Shown here: positions 12,612 to 22,463 of the stretch, piece by piece
How the letters are laid out: each line of letters opens with the position of its first letter
Numbering within the stretch: position 1 is the stretch's first letter
Made by a program: the position numbers and the translations under genes
The notes under the pieces: generated by a model
What the model was told of the DNA's origin: nothing
What the model saw: the letters and a program-made list of their open reading frames with translations, nothing else
The model's database searches: none
NCBI GenBank assembly: GCA_977006965.1
Contig: OZ345355.1
Coordinates: forward strand, 496,001-560,000
Direction: 5' to 3'
Source: Phymatolithon calcareum
Taxonomy: Eukaryota > Rhodophyta > Florideophyceae > Hapalidiales
Length of the DNA: 64,000 nt

Positions 12612-15146
12612 AAGACGAGAATCGTCTCAATTCTTGGTAATATCTTAGTGCTTCTTCTGCGTTACGGAGGTCTTCGGGACTCTTCCATATATTTTCGTGG
12701 TCAGGATAGTCCTTCCACTTAACAAAGTACTGTGGTCTTCCTTGTCGCTTACGGTGCGCGAGAACCTTCTCGATTCCGTATTCTTGGTGGAAGTCGTCGA
12801 AAATGACGGACAGTTCTTCGACAAGGTCACGATAGAATACGTCTGGCGCTAACGGCTTTAGCAGGCTTAAGTGAAAATTATCGTGGATGCTGCAGTGTTT
12901 CTTTGGTGCGGAAACATCCAATTTGAATGCAAAATCGTTGATTTTCTTGGTTATGACGAACGGTCCACAAAACATAGAGTGTAGTTTGCGCGATCCCGTT
13001 ATTTATTCTAGAAGGAGGTTCTTTGTCGAAAGCCATACCTTTTCGTTAATGGAAAAATTGTGCGGAAGTCGAGACTTGTTTGCGTATTCTGCCATCTTGG
13101 CATTTTGCTTCTCGACGTTTTCGTACGCGTTCTTCGTCGTATCCTGCATTTCTTTAAGGTATGCGGAGGGGTTATTAGAAGATAGAGCTTGAATTGGAAT
13201 GTTTTTGGATTGATTCCGTAATTCAGGTAGAATGGACTATATAGAGTAGTGCTATGCATAGCGGAATTCTAAGCCACCTCAAAGTCTACTAAATGGTCAT
13301 CCCAGTTGTCTTTCCTGAAGTTTTCGAAGGCTCGAATCATTTCTTCAACCTTCCTATTGGCTATTTCAGACTCTCCATCAGTTTGTGGGAGGTATGCGGT
13401 GAAGGGTGCAATTTTGGTTCCGAGGAGTTTGAACAGCGTTTTCCAGAATATGCTCATGAAAATCGTAACTCTGACAGAAATGATTTTCTGTCGGATTCCA
13501 TGGTTTCTGTAGACGTGTTCTTTGTAAAGCTTGGCTACTTGAACAGCGTCCACGTTCTCTGGAATCGGAATCCCTATTCCCGCATTGATTTTCAGTAACA
13601 GAACGTTTGGAGTTGATGTCTTGTTTTCTTTTCCCCTAAATGACCAGTGTTTGGGGTTTTATGGTGGTCATGACGTAGGTTCATTCGAAATTGACTTTCA
13701 GGGACACGAAGTCTCCTGTCTCGATAGAGGAGGCCATCAATGACTTCGAAGTGTTCTTTAGGGTTCTCGAACATGGATTTAAACTCTGAGTCCTGTGCGT
13801 ATTCAATTCCCAACTTATTATCGTATGTCGGGCCCAGGTACAGTTGTGGAGATCGAGTTAGTCTCGAATGTTTTCTCTAACAGGGACTTCAGGAGGTCAT
13901 GAGCATATTCGGAGCTCATTGGAGTTTCTTTGGGTGCTCTAGAAAGTGCATCCGCGATTTCGATTCATTTTCCTTTGATGTAAACTATGGAGAAATCGAA
14001 CTCTACCAGGCGCTCTACCCTGCGAACCTGTCTCGGAGACATATGTTCTTCGGCTTGGAGATATCTTAGGGGATGATTATCACTCTGGATCGCCCGTGAA
14101 GATACATCTCCACGCTCGAAGATTATCAACGATAGTTAATAGTTCGAGGTCATGATCGGCATAATTCTTTTCTGACTTATTTAGCGTTTGCGACGTAAAT
14201 GTGACATAACAGCGTCCGCTAGGCCCGTTTTGTTCAAGAACTACTCCAATGGCTTTCTCAGACGCGTCCGTGATTACGATGATGGAATAAGCAGGATGGA
14301 AGATTTGCAATAGTGGGGGCTGATGTGACCTTCCTTTCAGGCTTAGAAAGGCGTGTTCCGCTTCCCTAGTTCCACAAGAAAGGAACAACTTTTGTAAGCT
14401 CTGTTAGAGGTTTTGATATCTTAGAGCCGTCCATAATGAAACGTCGGTAGTAGTCCACCAGCCGTAGGAAGGATTTTACGTCTTTCTTGGAGGTCGGGGT
14501 CGGCCAATCATCTATGGCCTTGGTGTTATGGGTATTGACGGCCACGCTCTGCAGAACATTTCGGAAACGAAATTGAGCCCTGCGCCGTCATCGATGCGAA
14601 TTCTTGCAGAAACGCCGGAAACTATTGCTCTAGTGATGAGGATACTAGGGTTGGATGGGTCAAAGAGGTCGCCTTGATACGATTGGTTTTCGGAGGGTGT
14701 TTCAGGAGGAAGTTTTTGAAGAGGTTGAATGGTCTTAGGAACTGAGGGACGTGAAGGGGGCGGTGTCGGAGGCTCGTCGATTCTCAGTCCCTCTGTCCTT
14801 TTGGGCAGTCTTTCGCCATATGACCTTTCTCGCGACAACGAAGGCATCGGCTTTCTTTCATAAAGATCTCGCGGTCAGCCGGAGTGAGCTTTTGCAGCTG
14901 CATGTTGCTAATCTCCATTCGGATGTTTGCTTGTACCTTATTACCTGGTCACTTGATGCCTTGACCTGTCCTATTCCGAGAAGGAGGTTTTCTCAGTCGT
15001 CTGTGAGCGGACTCAACACGTTCGGCATCGCGCATGGTATCAACAAGTTTTGTATACTCGTTCGTGCATAGTTTCTTCCAGATGTAGGACTTCAGCCCGC
15101 GAGTGTAGCGCTCAATCTGTTCATCTACACTGATGCTAGACCCCAC
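12612..15146 (-). pseudogene. Degenerate chromovirus gag-pol (Ty3/gypsy)
   Basis: In minus-strand order the fragments are: a Gag piece (14949-15146); a CCHC zinc knuckle, CLRCREKGHMAKDC, near 14830-14870; a protease-like segment with DDGA in place of D[ST]GA (near 14580); the end of RT (near 14400-14500, WPTP..KKDVKSFLRLVDYY); RNase H (14080-14388, VITDASEKAIGVVL); integrase zinc and core pieces (13269-13813, with TAYLPQTDGESEIANRKVEE); and a C-terminal chromodomain (12610-12975, QYFVKWKDYPDHENIWKSPE). Most of RT, including its YxDD box, is deleted between about 14500 and 14512. The first integrase Asp region is also missing, and frames are broken many times. The 5' end is absent. A chromodomain is known to guide such integrases to methylated histone H3. 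Confidence 0.85.
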
Positions 15147-15959
15147 ATAAAAAAACCTAGCAAGAACGTATTAATAGATTCTAGTCATACTTAAAACCTT
15201 ACCGGTGAGCATGCAGGCTTGGTGCGCAAGCCTGCACACTACCTACTAGTTGTGAGATGGGAAGAACATTTCCCTGATCCCGCGATTCAAAATCTGATCC
15301 CACTTTGCATTCCAAAGGGTCGCAATAATGAAATATCAGCTCCCGCTGTCAGAGCGAGCAGGGGAAATGTTTTTTCGAAATAATTTTTACTTTTCCGTTC
15401 TTATTTGATCTCTTGGAAGTGAATGTAGAGCAATAAGAGAGTAAGAAGGAAATATTTGTACTTCATTCGAGGTCGTGGCATGTTATCAGCTTGGATTAGC
15501 GGCACAAGATGGAGTACAAGGTGATAACATCTCCGTGGCATTTATGATATGTGCTTTTTCTCAATTTGAAGTGAAGCAGTCTAAATGAGCACTCACCTCA
15601 GAAGTGTAAGAACCACTCAAATGATGTAGCGACTAGTATCCTCAGACAGCATAGCCCGATTACTGAAGGAAACCCACTCGAGGTCGTTCTTGTCCAATTC
15701 ATTGTAAACAAATAATGGCTAAAAATCATCCAAAAAACTAACCCGAAAGTCAGAAGCTGTTCAACTTCTTCGTATGAAGTTCAAAGTCGGCAATGCAACT
15801 CCGGATATGGATCCAAAGCCTGTTTGAGAGGCCGAAGATATTCAAGCAACACAAACTATCGAATTTCTGAACCTGCTAGAACAATATCAAGAAAGAATAT
15901 GCTGAAGGTTTGTTTCTGAATTTCAAATATATTTATTTTCTACAAACAGCTACAGCGGC
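15147..15959. other. No recognisable gene; one perfect hairpin
   Basis: A 10-bp perfect inverted repeat with a 5-nt loop (TGCAGGCTTG..CAAGCCTGCA) lies at 15212-15236. Otherwise nothing is recognised. Confidence 0.4.
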
Positions 15960-16590
15960 TGAGAGCGGGAGGACGGCTTAAATCGCCGAATTTCCGGAGG
16001 TCCACTCTTGAAAAAGCACCGTGCAACCGGTGTTGAACTGGTCATAGATGTCGACGATCCCGATAATGACGATATTGATCCTCCTGGTGCTGGATCTGAG
16101 TTGACCACTGGCGAAAAGTTTTGCAAGCCTTTATACCTTCTTTATACGTGGAAAGAACCTGCAACGATGACAAAACGAATTACAGCTGCTGTTCTGCTGT
16201 CGTCGGGTGTGGACTCAGGTGCTTTCTCGATTTCAATCTCCCCCGGTGATATGTCGCTCGAGATTACAGTAGAGTGGCCAGCGCCTATGGTGGATCTTAC
16301 CATGATGCACAAAAAATGTCTTCGACCTGACGCACCAGGTGTTTTTCAAGTTTTCCGTCCTAAATACACTGCCTTCGAGGATGCACTGAAGAAGATTCGT
16401 GATCGTATTTCAGATCAGCTTGTGTCCGTTGCTCGCATTCCTTTGCCATATGCAGTCGAAACTCACATTGACAGTAAGTACAACTTAGCCTGGCGCGAAA
16501 GCTCTGCCAAAATAGTGTAGGAAGAGATGACGGCATTCGTTGAGCAGTACGCCGTGGTGAAAGATCAAGAAGAATTTGAGATACTCTGAT
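15960..16590 (+). pseudogene. Unknown ORF broken by one TAG
   Basis: A plus-strand frame is open from about 15960 to a TGA near 16588, except for one TAG at 16518-16520. It has no ATG near its start (the first in frame is inside, at MTKRITAAVL), so the 5' part is missing, spliced or decayed. The encoded segment has an acidic N-terminal part (DVDDPDNDDIDPPG) and then a mixed alpha/beta-looking region. I recognise no family. It may be a gene remnant or a transposon-encoded protein. Confidence 0.35.
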
Positions 16591-16852
16591 ATTTTATTGA
16601 AATCAAAATCTTACAGAGTGTTTCGTCTTTCTTTCGGTATTTCCCTGACCTCCCTGTTGCTGGCGTCTTGAGATGAAAGCAACGTACCGACCCCTCAAAA
16701 ATGTAGTGAAACTAAGGGCATCGTATTTCCCTACTTTTTTCAAGGGATCTCCGGCCTTTTTTTCTGTGGGCCAATAAGTTGTTAACATTTTTTTCCAAAC
16801 TATTTCCCTATTCCCTTGAGATCGTTCCCTATGACCCCTACAGGACATGTAG

Positions 16853-16978
16853 GGGTTGTCGCCCGGTGGATAGGTCCGCATATGGGCCCGAGGCCACGGA
16901 TATGCACCGAGGCGAAGCCGAGGTCTCATGTCCGAGCCGAGTGCCCATATGTGGACCGATCCTACCGGGCGACAACCC
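16853..16978. repeat. 126-bp GC-rich fold-back (imperfect palindrome)
   Basis: The outer arms read GGGTTGTCGCCCGGT and ACCGGGCGACAACCC, and pairing continues inward with mismatches to a centre near 16915. The whole block can fold into one long hairpin. It could be a tiny MITE or the terminal part of a larger element (see 16980-18776). Confidence 0.6.
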
Positions 16979-17885
16979 GCTTGTCGGCCGGGTTAGGATA
17001 ATTTATCACGGAACATTGTACACGAGCCTTCATATGTGACCATACAGCCATCAAACTCGTTTATTCAATAAATGCATTTGAATCGCATCAAAAAAAATAT
17101 TAAACCAGATTGACTGTCCAATATGTACGCATGTATTTGCCGGGGTGGATGTTCGGGGGCTAATGATCGCGCGTCCATTCTGTGGTCAAAAATAATGACT
17201 AAACAGCAAGATTAGGAATGTGCACAGCTTGTGCATAGTTGCACACAAATGCGGGATTTTGTGCCAGTAGTTTCGATTCATAGCCTGTGGCCAGTGCACA
17301 AACCACACGGATTAAGGCGATAGAGACGCATAGACACTGTCAGATGCTTAGCACTCTGTCACCATTGAGCGCAAATTTGGTGACGTTCTCGAATGCGTCT
17401 TGTCAGGGGTATACTATTACATTCAATTCACTAATTGAGAGCAACTGATTAGACATGCACACTGCGGAGTACGGCAGCATTTTGGTCCGACAATTTTTTC
17501 CTTTATTTGAGCCAAATGCTGCTGTGATTCCCCGGTGCACTGTAGACAGGCACGTAGAAGTAAATTCAGAACTGTATCTTAATGCCGAATTGATCATATA
17601 TATGATTCGGACAAATGAACGCCGAAAATGGGCTTCTCGGAAGCGAAAAGTCAACTTTGGACCTCCATTTGTCCCGTTTTTTGGGTAATAATTGTAAGCC
17701 CTCAGATGCAGTCTAATTATAATCTACATACTTCTGCATATTACGACGAGCGGATGCTCTTGATGAACAGAGGCGAATATGAGCTTTTCGGAGCTGAAAA
17801 GCTTATTTTGTAACTCTATTTGTCTCACCTTTATTGGATAGAAATTTTGAACACCTAAGCAGCCCTGAATTTTAGCCTCCGAAAT

Positions 17886-17895
17886 TATATATATA
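17886..17895 (+). promoter_or_regulatory. TATA box of the H3-like gene
   Basis: TATATATATA lies 93 bp before the ATG at 17988. This is nearly the same spacing as in the CAP-domain gene of this window. Confidence 0.5.
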
Positions 17896-17987
17896 GTGCT
17901 TCTACAAACCCAGTACTCAACAGCATCACGGTCACAGCCCCACCACTAACCTCTTCCTATCAAACCTTTCTCCTCTTGCTGTGTTCA

Positions 17988-18326
17988 ATGGTTCCAACTA
18001 CCAACCGCCCGACCGCTTTTGGAAAGAGCCCCGCTCTTCGGCCCACTGGCCCTAGTGGGCCGAAGAACAAGTCGCGCGCAAAGCCGGGCGTGGCGGCTTT
18101 GCGCGAAATCCGCAAGATGCAGAAGAGCACCGGGTTCCTAATGTCGAAGGCGAGCTTCCGTCGCGTTGTTCTCGGGTATGTACAAGACCTGAGGACGGAC
18201 ATTCGTTTTACCTCCGAAGCTCTACTTGCGCTACAGGCTGCCGCCGAGGACCACATCATAAGGACTTTCCAGAAAGGGCAGGTCGCCGCAATTCACGCGA
18301 AGCGTGAATCCAGGTCAAGTGCTTGA
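17988..18326 (+). CDS. Divergent, C-terminally truncated histone H3-like protein
   Basis: 112 aa from the first ATG. Residues from about 36 follow the H3 fold: the alpha-N segment VAALREIRKMQKSTG, then helix 1, loop 1 and helix 2 with EALLALQAAAEDHII and AIHAKR. The N-tail is unrelated to the canonical H3 tail and lacks the [10 protein letters not shown] start. ALLALQ.AAE is typical of centromeric H3 (CENP-A) rather than AVMALQEAS of canonical H3, but loop 1 has no CENP-A-style insertion. The protein stops right after AIHAKR, so loop 2 and helix 3, needed to pair with H4, are missing; the last residues come from a tandem repeat. A TATA box and AATAAA frame the gene, so it could be expressed. 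It may be a recently broken H3 variant or a short H3-like protein. No downstream exon supplying helix 3 was found. Confidence 0.75.
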   Translation: MVPTTNRPTAFGKSPALRPTGPSGPKNKSRAKPGVAALREIRKMQKSTGFLMSKASFRRVVLGYVQDLRTDIRFTSEALLALQAAAEDHIIRTFQKGQVAAIHAKRESRSSA

Positions 18327-18607
18327 ACTTGACAAGTGAGCCAAACAATTAAAAAATCATATTTTTTCGCTTCGAGCTACTTGTCGTCCTCGACGAACGG
18401 GTCTGTACTTTCGCTTTCAAAATTTTTATTTTATTTTGGAAAAACAGGTCAAGTGCTTGAACTTGACAAGTGAGCTAAACATTAAAAAATCCTATTTTTT
18501 CAGTTCGAGCTACTTGTCTTCCTCGACGAACGGGTCTGTACTTTCGCTTTCAAAATAATTAGTGTTTTTTCGAGCAAAAGGTCAAGCGCATGAACTTGAC
18601 AAGTGAG
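18311..18607. repeat. 134-bp tandem repeat overlapping the H3-like gene end
   Basis: Units start at 18311, 18445 and 18578; the third is only about 30 bp. Each begins AGGTCAAGTGCTTGAACTTG and holds a perfect GTCAAG/CTTGAC inverted repeat. The first unit supplies the last codons and stop of the H3-like frame. Confidence 0.85.
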
Positions 18608-18626
18608 GAGCTGATTAAAGTTTTGT

Positions 18627-18636
18627 AATAAATAAA
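18627..18636 (+). terminator. Overlapping polyadenylation signals of the H3-like gene
   Basis: Two overlapping AATAAA hexamers follow the tandem repeat, about 300 bp beyond the stop codon. Confidence 0.5.
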
Positions 18637-18776
18637 CGTATCATAACTTCTTCATAGTATTGAAATTTATGGCTTTTCTTCTTGGCCTGCGCACACCTGA
18701 TAAGGCCATTTCCTGGTCATATTTGAAAAAAGTATCTTCTTCGGTCATAATTTATTATCATCACCCGGCCGACAAC

Positions 18777-19375
18777 CCTAATTAAGGGTTCCGTACCTTA
18801 CCAAATCGATCCCTATCATAAAGAATTCTTCAGTATACAGTAGTCATCTGGGATTTTTTCCTAGCCCTCAGTATCATACCAAGTATGCATCGGAGCAGCT
18901 CTGCTCTTACCTGTTATGATACAGAAGCATCAGGATCCATATCCTCGGACGGCCTTGTTGAATGTTTCTTCTCAACTTCAATTGTGCTTACGTCTTGGCA
19001 TTGTAACATTTTGCGCACGTTAATCTGCAAATATCTGCAATTTTAACTGGGAGCTGAACCGGTTCAATTCATCTAGGGCTCGTTCTGTGTGGGGGAAACG
19101 CACACTATCTCGTAGTCGGTGCCGTAACCTCGGCAGTCAAAAGATTACCGGAATGTTTGCTGAGCAGGCGAAAGGGATCTTTCGTTTCTGCCAGCTCTCG
19201 AACTGTACACCTCTTTCCTGAAGCAACGTGTCCTTTACCTGTTGTGATGAAGACTCCGTTAACGAGACTATGAGGCAGTCCTACTCCTATTGATAAGGTT
19301 CGACCTCAGAATTCTAAACAAGAATGCAGAAGAGGGCATGGAAACGAGGCCGGACGCCAGACGCAGAGATCAAGG
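18777..19375. other. No recognisable gene
   Basis: Intergenic region between the H3-like gene and the 3' end of the VioB-like gene. Nothing recognised. Confidence 0.4.
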
Positions 19376-22168
19376 TTAGGCTCCGCGTTTCATTTTCATC
19401 GCGAGCATTTTCCCATTATAAGGCATGGGCAGCGCAGGCACGGGTGCCTGAAACGCGACTCCGGCGGTGGTGCCGTCGTCTCTGCCAGAAGGCGTCTGCA
19501 TCAGCTCACGCGCTTGCGCACTCAGCGTGTACATCATCCCAATAGCATTACCCAGAGTGCCCGGCTTTCCGTTGAACGCGACATGTAGGTTGTTCAACAT
19601 AGTTTGGTACGTGTCTGCAAACGACTCAGCCAGTACTCTCGCTCTTGATCCGTCTGGATATTCCGACAAGACGGGATCGTCCATCGCATTGTATACCCCG
19701 TCCTCTTCGAACGGAACTGCGCTTCCAGTGTATGAAAACTGCTCTTCCCCTTCCTCGTTTTGCCCGCTTGACACGAGTCGCCGCCCGACAACAATCTCTG
19801 CAAACTTGTAGTAATGCGCAAGTGCCATACCATCATCATCACTTGGATCGAAAGCACCTTGACCCTCGCCTTGCTCAACAATGATCTTGATGGCTTTTTT
19901 GGCACTCTCATAAGAGTCAATTTTGAAGAGTGTAGTATTCTCAAACTTCCACCCCTCCGGCTGCTTCTCCAGGTTTTGCCCGAAGTTAAGAGAGTGTTGC
20001 TGCGCCTCCAATGCGGCGCTGATTTGCTCATAAAACCATCCAATAGTGTACTTGGTCATCTCGGTCGGACCGCCCGGGATTGCTTCGTTGTTCTCCAGAA
20101 TCGCAATAGTTCCCGGTGTCTCAATCGCCATGAAGACGTCACGGATCTGATCAATGGAACACTTTCGCAATCGAGCAATAAGTCCAGTACCGACACCACC
20201 GGGAAGGGGACCAGGATATGAGGGGACGAATCCCGGGGTGCCAATATTCGGCGAACCACCGATAGAGAGCAACAGGTTCGACATAAGCGCCATGTGCAAC
20301 ATTTCCTCTATAACCACGCTGCGAATCATCGCAGCCACGTAAACATTGCGACCTGGCTTGATGCTGTACAGCGCCGCGAGGTAAACGGGGATCGTCGCGT
20401 GCTCCAATTCGATAGCGTACTGCAATGCCTTGCACAGATCCGCACTGCTGTTCAGATGCATGTACTTTGGCTCGCTCTGGCGCAGCCAATTTTGCAATGT
20501 ATGTCTCTTGCCTGCCGACATATCACGTGTGACGGGCATGTAGTTCGGGTTTTCGATGTCGGCGAAGAACACAATCTTGAGAGACTGCAGCCGGCTCATG
20601 ATGCTCGCGTAGCTTCCGAGGTCCACCATCGGGCGCATGACCGGGTACAGGTTGGCATACTGACCAAGGATAGGCTGTATGTGCCCCACCCAACTCGGGT
20701 CATCCACGACGGGATATTCGTTGAAAACGAGAACATTGAGAATGTCGCTTGCATTACCAGTCGCACCGACGGGAGGCGCCTTCCCCGGCGCATACGCAAC
20801 GCCATAGATCTGCCCGTCAATGTAGACACGCGGATTGCCCGGATTGCTCGCCTTAAGGGTGAGTATGGCGGTGCCATCATTGCCAGTAGTGATCACGCTC
20901 GGGAACGATAATGCATCCTTCGGGACTCCAACGTTAGGAGCTCCGGGCGTGACCTGGTCCTCCATGATACTAGAGTCATGCACAAGGTGGATCTTAACAT
21001 CTGAGGCAGGAACGCCAAACTTAGTGGCGTAAAGTAATGTTTCTGCAACCATGCCCACCTCCATTCGAAAAGCAAACGAGTCCGCGTGGACATATACGCC
21101 ATCTGCGCTTTCAGCAAGAAGCAAATGCTCCGTGGTGGCATCTCGCGGACGGTAGACGATGGCGAGGGGCTTTGCCTTAAGTTCGGACGCCTCGCTGCTC
21201 GACACCGGGAAGGTGACCATACCTGCGGTACGGTTGTACCATCCATCTGCGGTGTACAAAATCGCCGGGCCGACGATGCGCGCCCCAGCGTCCGGCGTCA
21301 GATACGCGACATACACGTCGCCGATATTGATCAAATCACCTCCTGAGGTCACAGTTGGAAGGCTGTTACCGAGGTCGACAGTCACGTGAGTCGTTTCCCT
21401 GCCATCCGCGTCGGTCACCGTCGACAGCTCCGCAAAACCGGTAGTGACATCGAAGTTCTCACTGGGCGGCGGTGTTACGACGTGCAGCGGGCGCCCGAGC
21501 AGGAAATAGCGCGGCCCCGGGGTACGATACGGGGCAAATGTGCCGACGACGCGGCCGTAGGTGAAGCGCGGGTCGTTGCGGTCCTGAACGTAGCCGTCGA
21601 CGACGAAGCGCATCACGAGGGTGTTCGAAGAAGCGGCTGCGGCAATCTCGGCGAGCACCTCGGAAGCGCCCGGGATGATCGGGGACTTGAGGCGGACGAT
21701 GCTGTTCCAGAAGCTGGAGAACCGCGAAAGATCATCGCTGGCTCTCGTACGGGGCCAGATGTTCTGGAAGGCGGCCGGGGCGAAGTCGCCGACAAAGCCG
21801 AAGGCACCGGGGGTGCCGACGGACAGCGTGAGCCCCCAGATTTCCGATATCAACTGCTGCTCCGGATCGATGTCCACGAGCTTCGCCGGCGGCGCGGCCA
21901 GGGCGTCGTGCAGCTCGGCGCCAATGGCGGCATCGGTGTCTGCGCGGGCGCCGGACGAGTTGACGGCGCCCGTGACGGTGCAGTTTTGGAAGCGGAAGCT
22001 GGCCGATCCGATCGGGTTCCACCAGCCGTTGCGGGAGTCCTCATCCTGAAGGAGCTGGAAACTGGATCGGAAGGTGAGGTTGTCGTAGTGCGTGGGGTCG
22101 TTGTTCACCGTTGACGGATCGGTTTGGAACTCACCGGCGAAGTGCAGGCGCGGCAGAAGGTACGCCAT
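19376..22168 (-). CDS. VioB/RebD-like iminophenylpyruvate-dimer-synthase family protein
   Basis: A single uninterrupted 930-aa frame with an ATG start and TAA stop. The N-terminus (PRLHFAGEFQTDPSTVNNDP) matches the opening of VioB-type proteins, whose first third is a beta-rich region. A ferritin-like four-helix domain follows from about residue 570. It carries ELEHATIP (E587, E589, H590) and EEMLHM (E621, E622, H625), the two Glu/His helix motifs that bind iron in this fold. VioB, StaD and RebD join two imine-form tryptophan-derived units in bisindole pigment synthesis (established). VioB is roughly 1000 aa, so this length fits. No VioA-, VioC- or VioD-like gene is in the window, so the substrate is unknown. 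The gene is more GC-rich than its flanks and intronless; origin by horizontal transfer is possible but unproven. Confidence 0.8.
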   Translation of the reverse strand: MAYLLPRLHFAGEFQTDPSTVNNDPTHYDNLTFRSSFQLLQDEDSRNGWWNPIGSASFRFQNCTVTGAVNSSGARADTDAAIGAELHDALAAPPAKLVDIDPEQQLISEIWGLTLSVGTPGAFGFVGDFAPAAFQNIWPRTRASDDLSRFSSFWNSIVRLKSPIIPGASEVLAEIAAAASSNTLVMRFVVDGYVQDRNDPRFTYGRVVGTFAPYRTPGPRYFLLGRPLHVVTPPPSENFDVTTGFAELSTVTDADGRETTHVTVDLGNSLPTVTSGGDLINIGDVYVAYLTPDAGARIVGPAILYTADGWYNRTAGMVTFPVSSSEASELKAKPLAIVYRPRDATTEHLLLAESADGVYVHADSFAFRMEVGMVAETLLYATKFGVPASDVKIHLVHDSSIMEDQVTPGAPNVGVPKDALSFPSVITTGNDGTAILTLKASNPGNPRVYIDGQIYGVAYAPGKAPPVGATGNASDILNVLVFNEYPVVDDPSWVGHIQPILGQYANLYPVMRPMVDLGSYASIMSRLQSLKIVFFADIENPNYMPVTRDMSAGKRHTLQNWLRQSEPKYMHLNSSADLCKALQYAIELEHATIPVYLAALYSIKPGRNVYVAAMIRSVVIEEMLHMALMSNLLLSIGGSPNIGTPGFVPSYPGPLPGGVGTGLIARLRKCSIDQIRDVFMAIETPGTIAILENNEAIPGGPTEMTKYTIGWFYEQISAALEAQQHSLNFGQNLEKQPEGWKFENTTLFKIDSYESAKKAIKIIVEQGEGQGAFDPSDDDGMALAHYYKFAEIVVGRRLVSSGQNEEGEEQFSYTGSAVPFEEDGVYNAMDDPVLSEYPDGSRARVLAESFADTYQTMLNNLHVAFNGKPGTLGNAIGMMYTLSAQARELMQTPSGRDDGTTAGVAFQAPVPALPMPYNGKMLAMKMKRGA

Positions 22169-22412
22169 TGAGGCCGTGGTCGAGTGGCGAGGCAGTAGTG
22201 AGAGGAAGCGCTAACAGGGGCGATGTGGCCAATCTTGCTTTACGGGTCCCTCCCTGCATAGATTTTAAACCCACCGGGGAAGCATAGCAGCATTGATCAT
22301 CATCGTTGCTTACTGTCGATACACCAATGAATCCAGTTGTGCAGTCCCGTAAAATAATCTCAAAAAATATAAAGTTACAAAAGGGATATATCTTTGATTG
22401 AGTTATAAACTA

Positions 22413-22463
22413 TATCTCCCGGTGCAACGGGAGATACAGTACCCAGCGTGATGCAGGGTACTG
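22413..22463. promoter_or_regulatory. Two adjacent perfect hairpins upstream of the VioB-like gene
   Basis: TATCTCCCG/CGGGAGATA (9-bp stem, 6-nt loop, 22413-22436) is followed directly by CAGTACCC/GGGTACTG (8-bp stem, 11-nt loop, 22437-22463). They lie 245-295 bp upstream of the gene's start codon. A regulatory role is a guess. Confidence 0.4.

Larger units (their letters stand above)
16980..18776. mobile_element. Candidate inverted-repeat element enclosing the H3-like gene
   Basis: The motif TTGTCGGCCGGGT followed by an AT-rich tract occurs at 16981-17011. Its reverse complement occurs at 18743-18775. Thirteen bases match exactly and about 12 of the next 18 also match. No convincing target-site duplication is visible and no transposase frame lies between them, so this may be two separate short repeats rather than one element. 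Confidence 0.3.

Noticed and set aside
17988-18326. Calling the H3-like gene CENP-A
   Set aside because: Loop 1 is not lengthened and helix 3 is missing; ALLALQ.AAE alone is not enough.
21386-22114. Long plus-strand frames inside the VioB-like gene
   Set aside because: Antisense shadows of a GC-rich gene; no motif and low-complexity composition.
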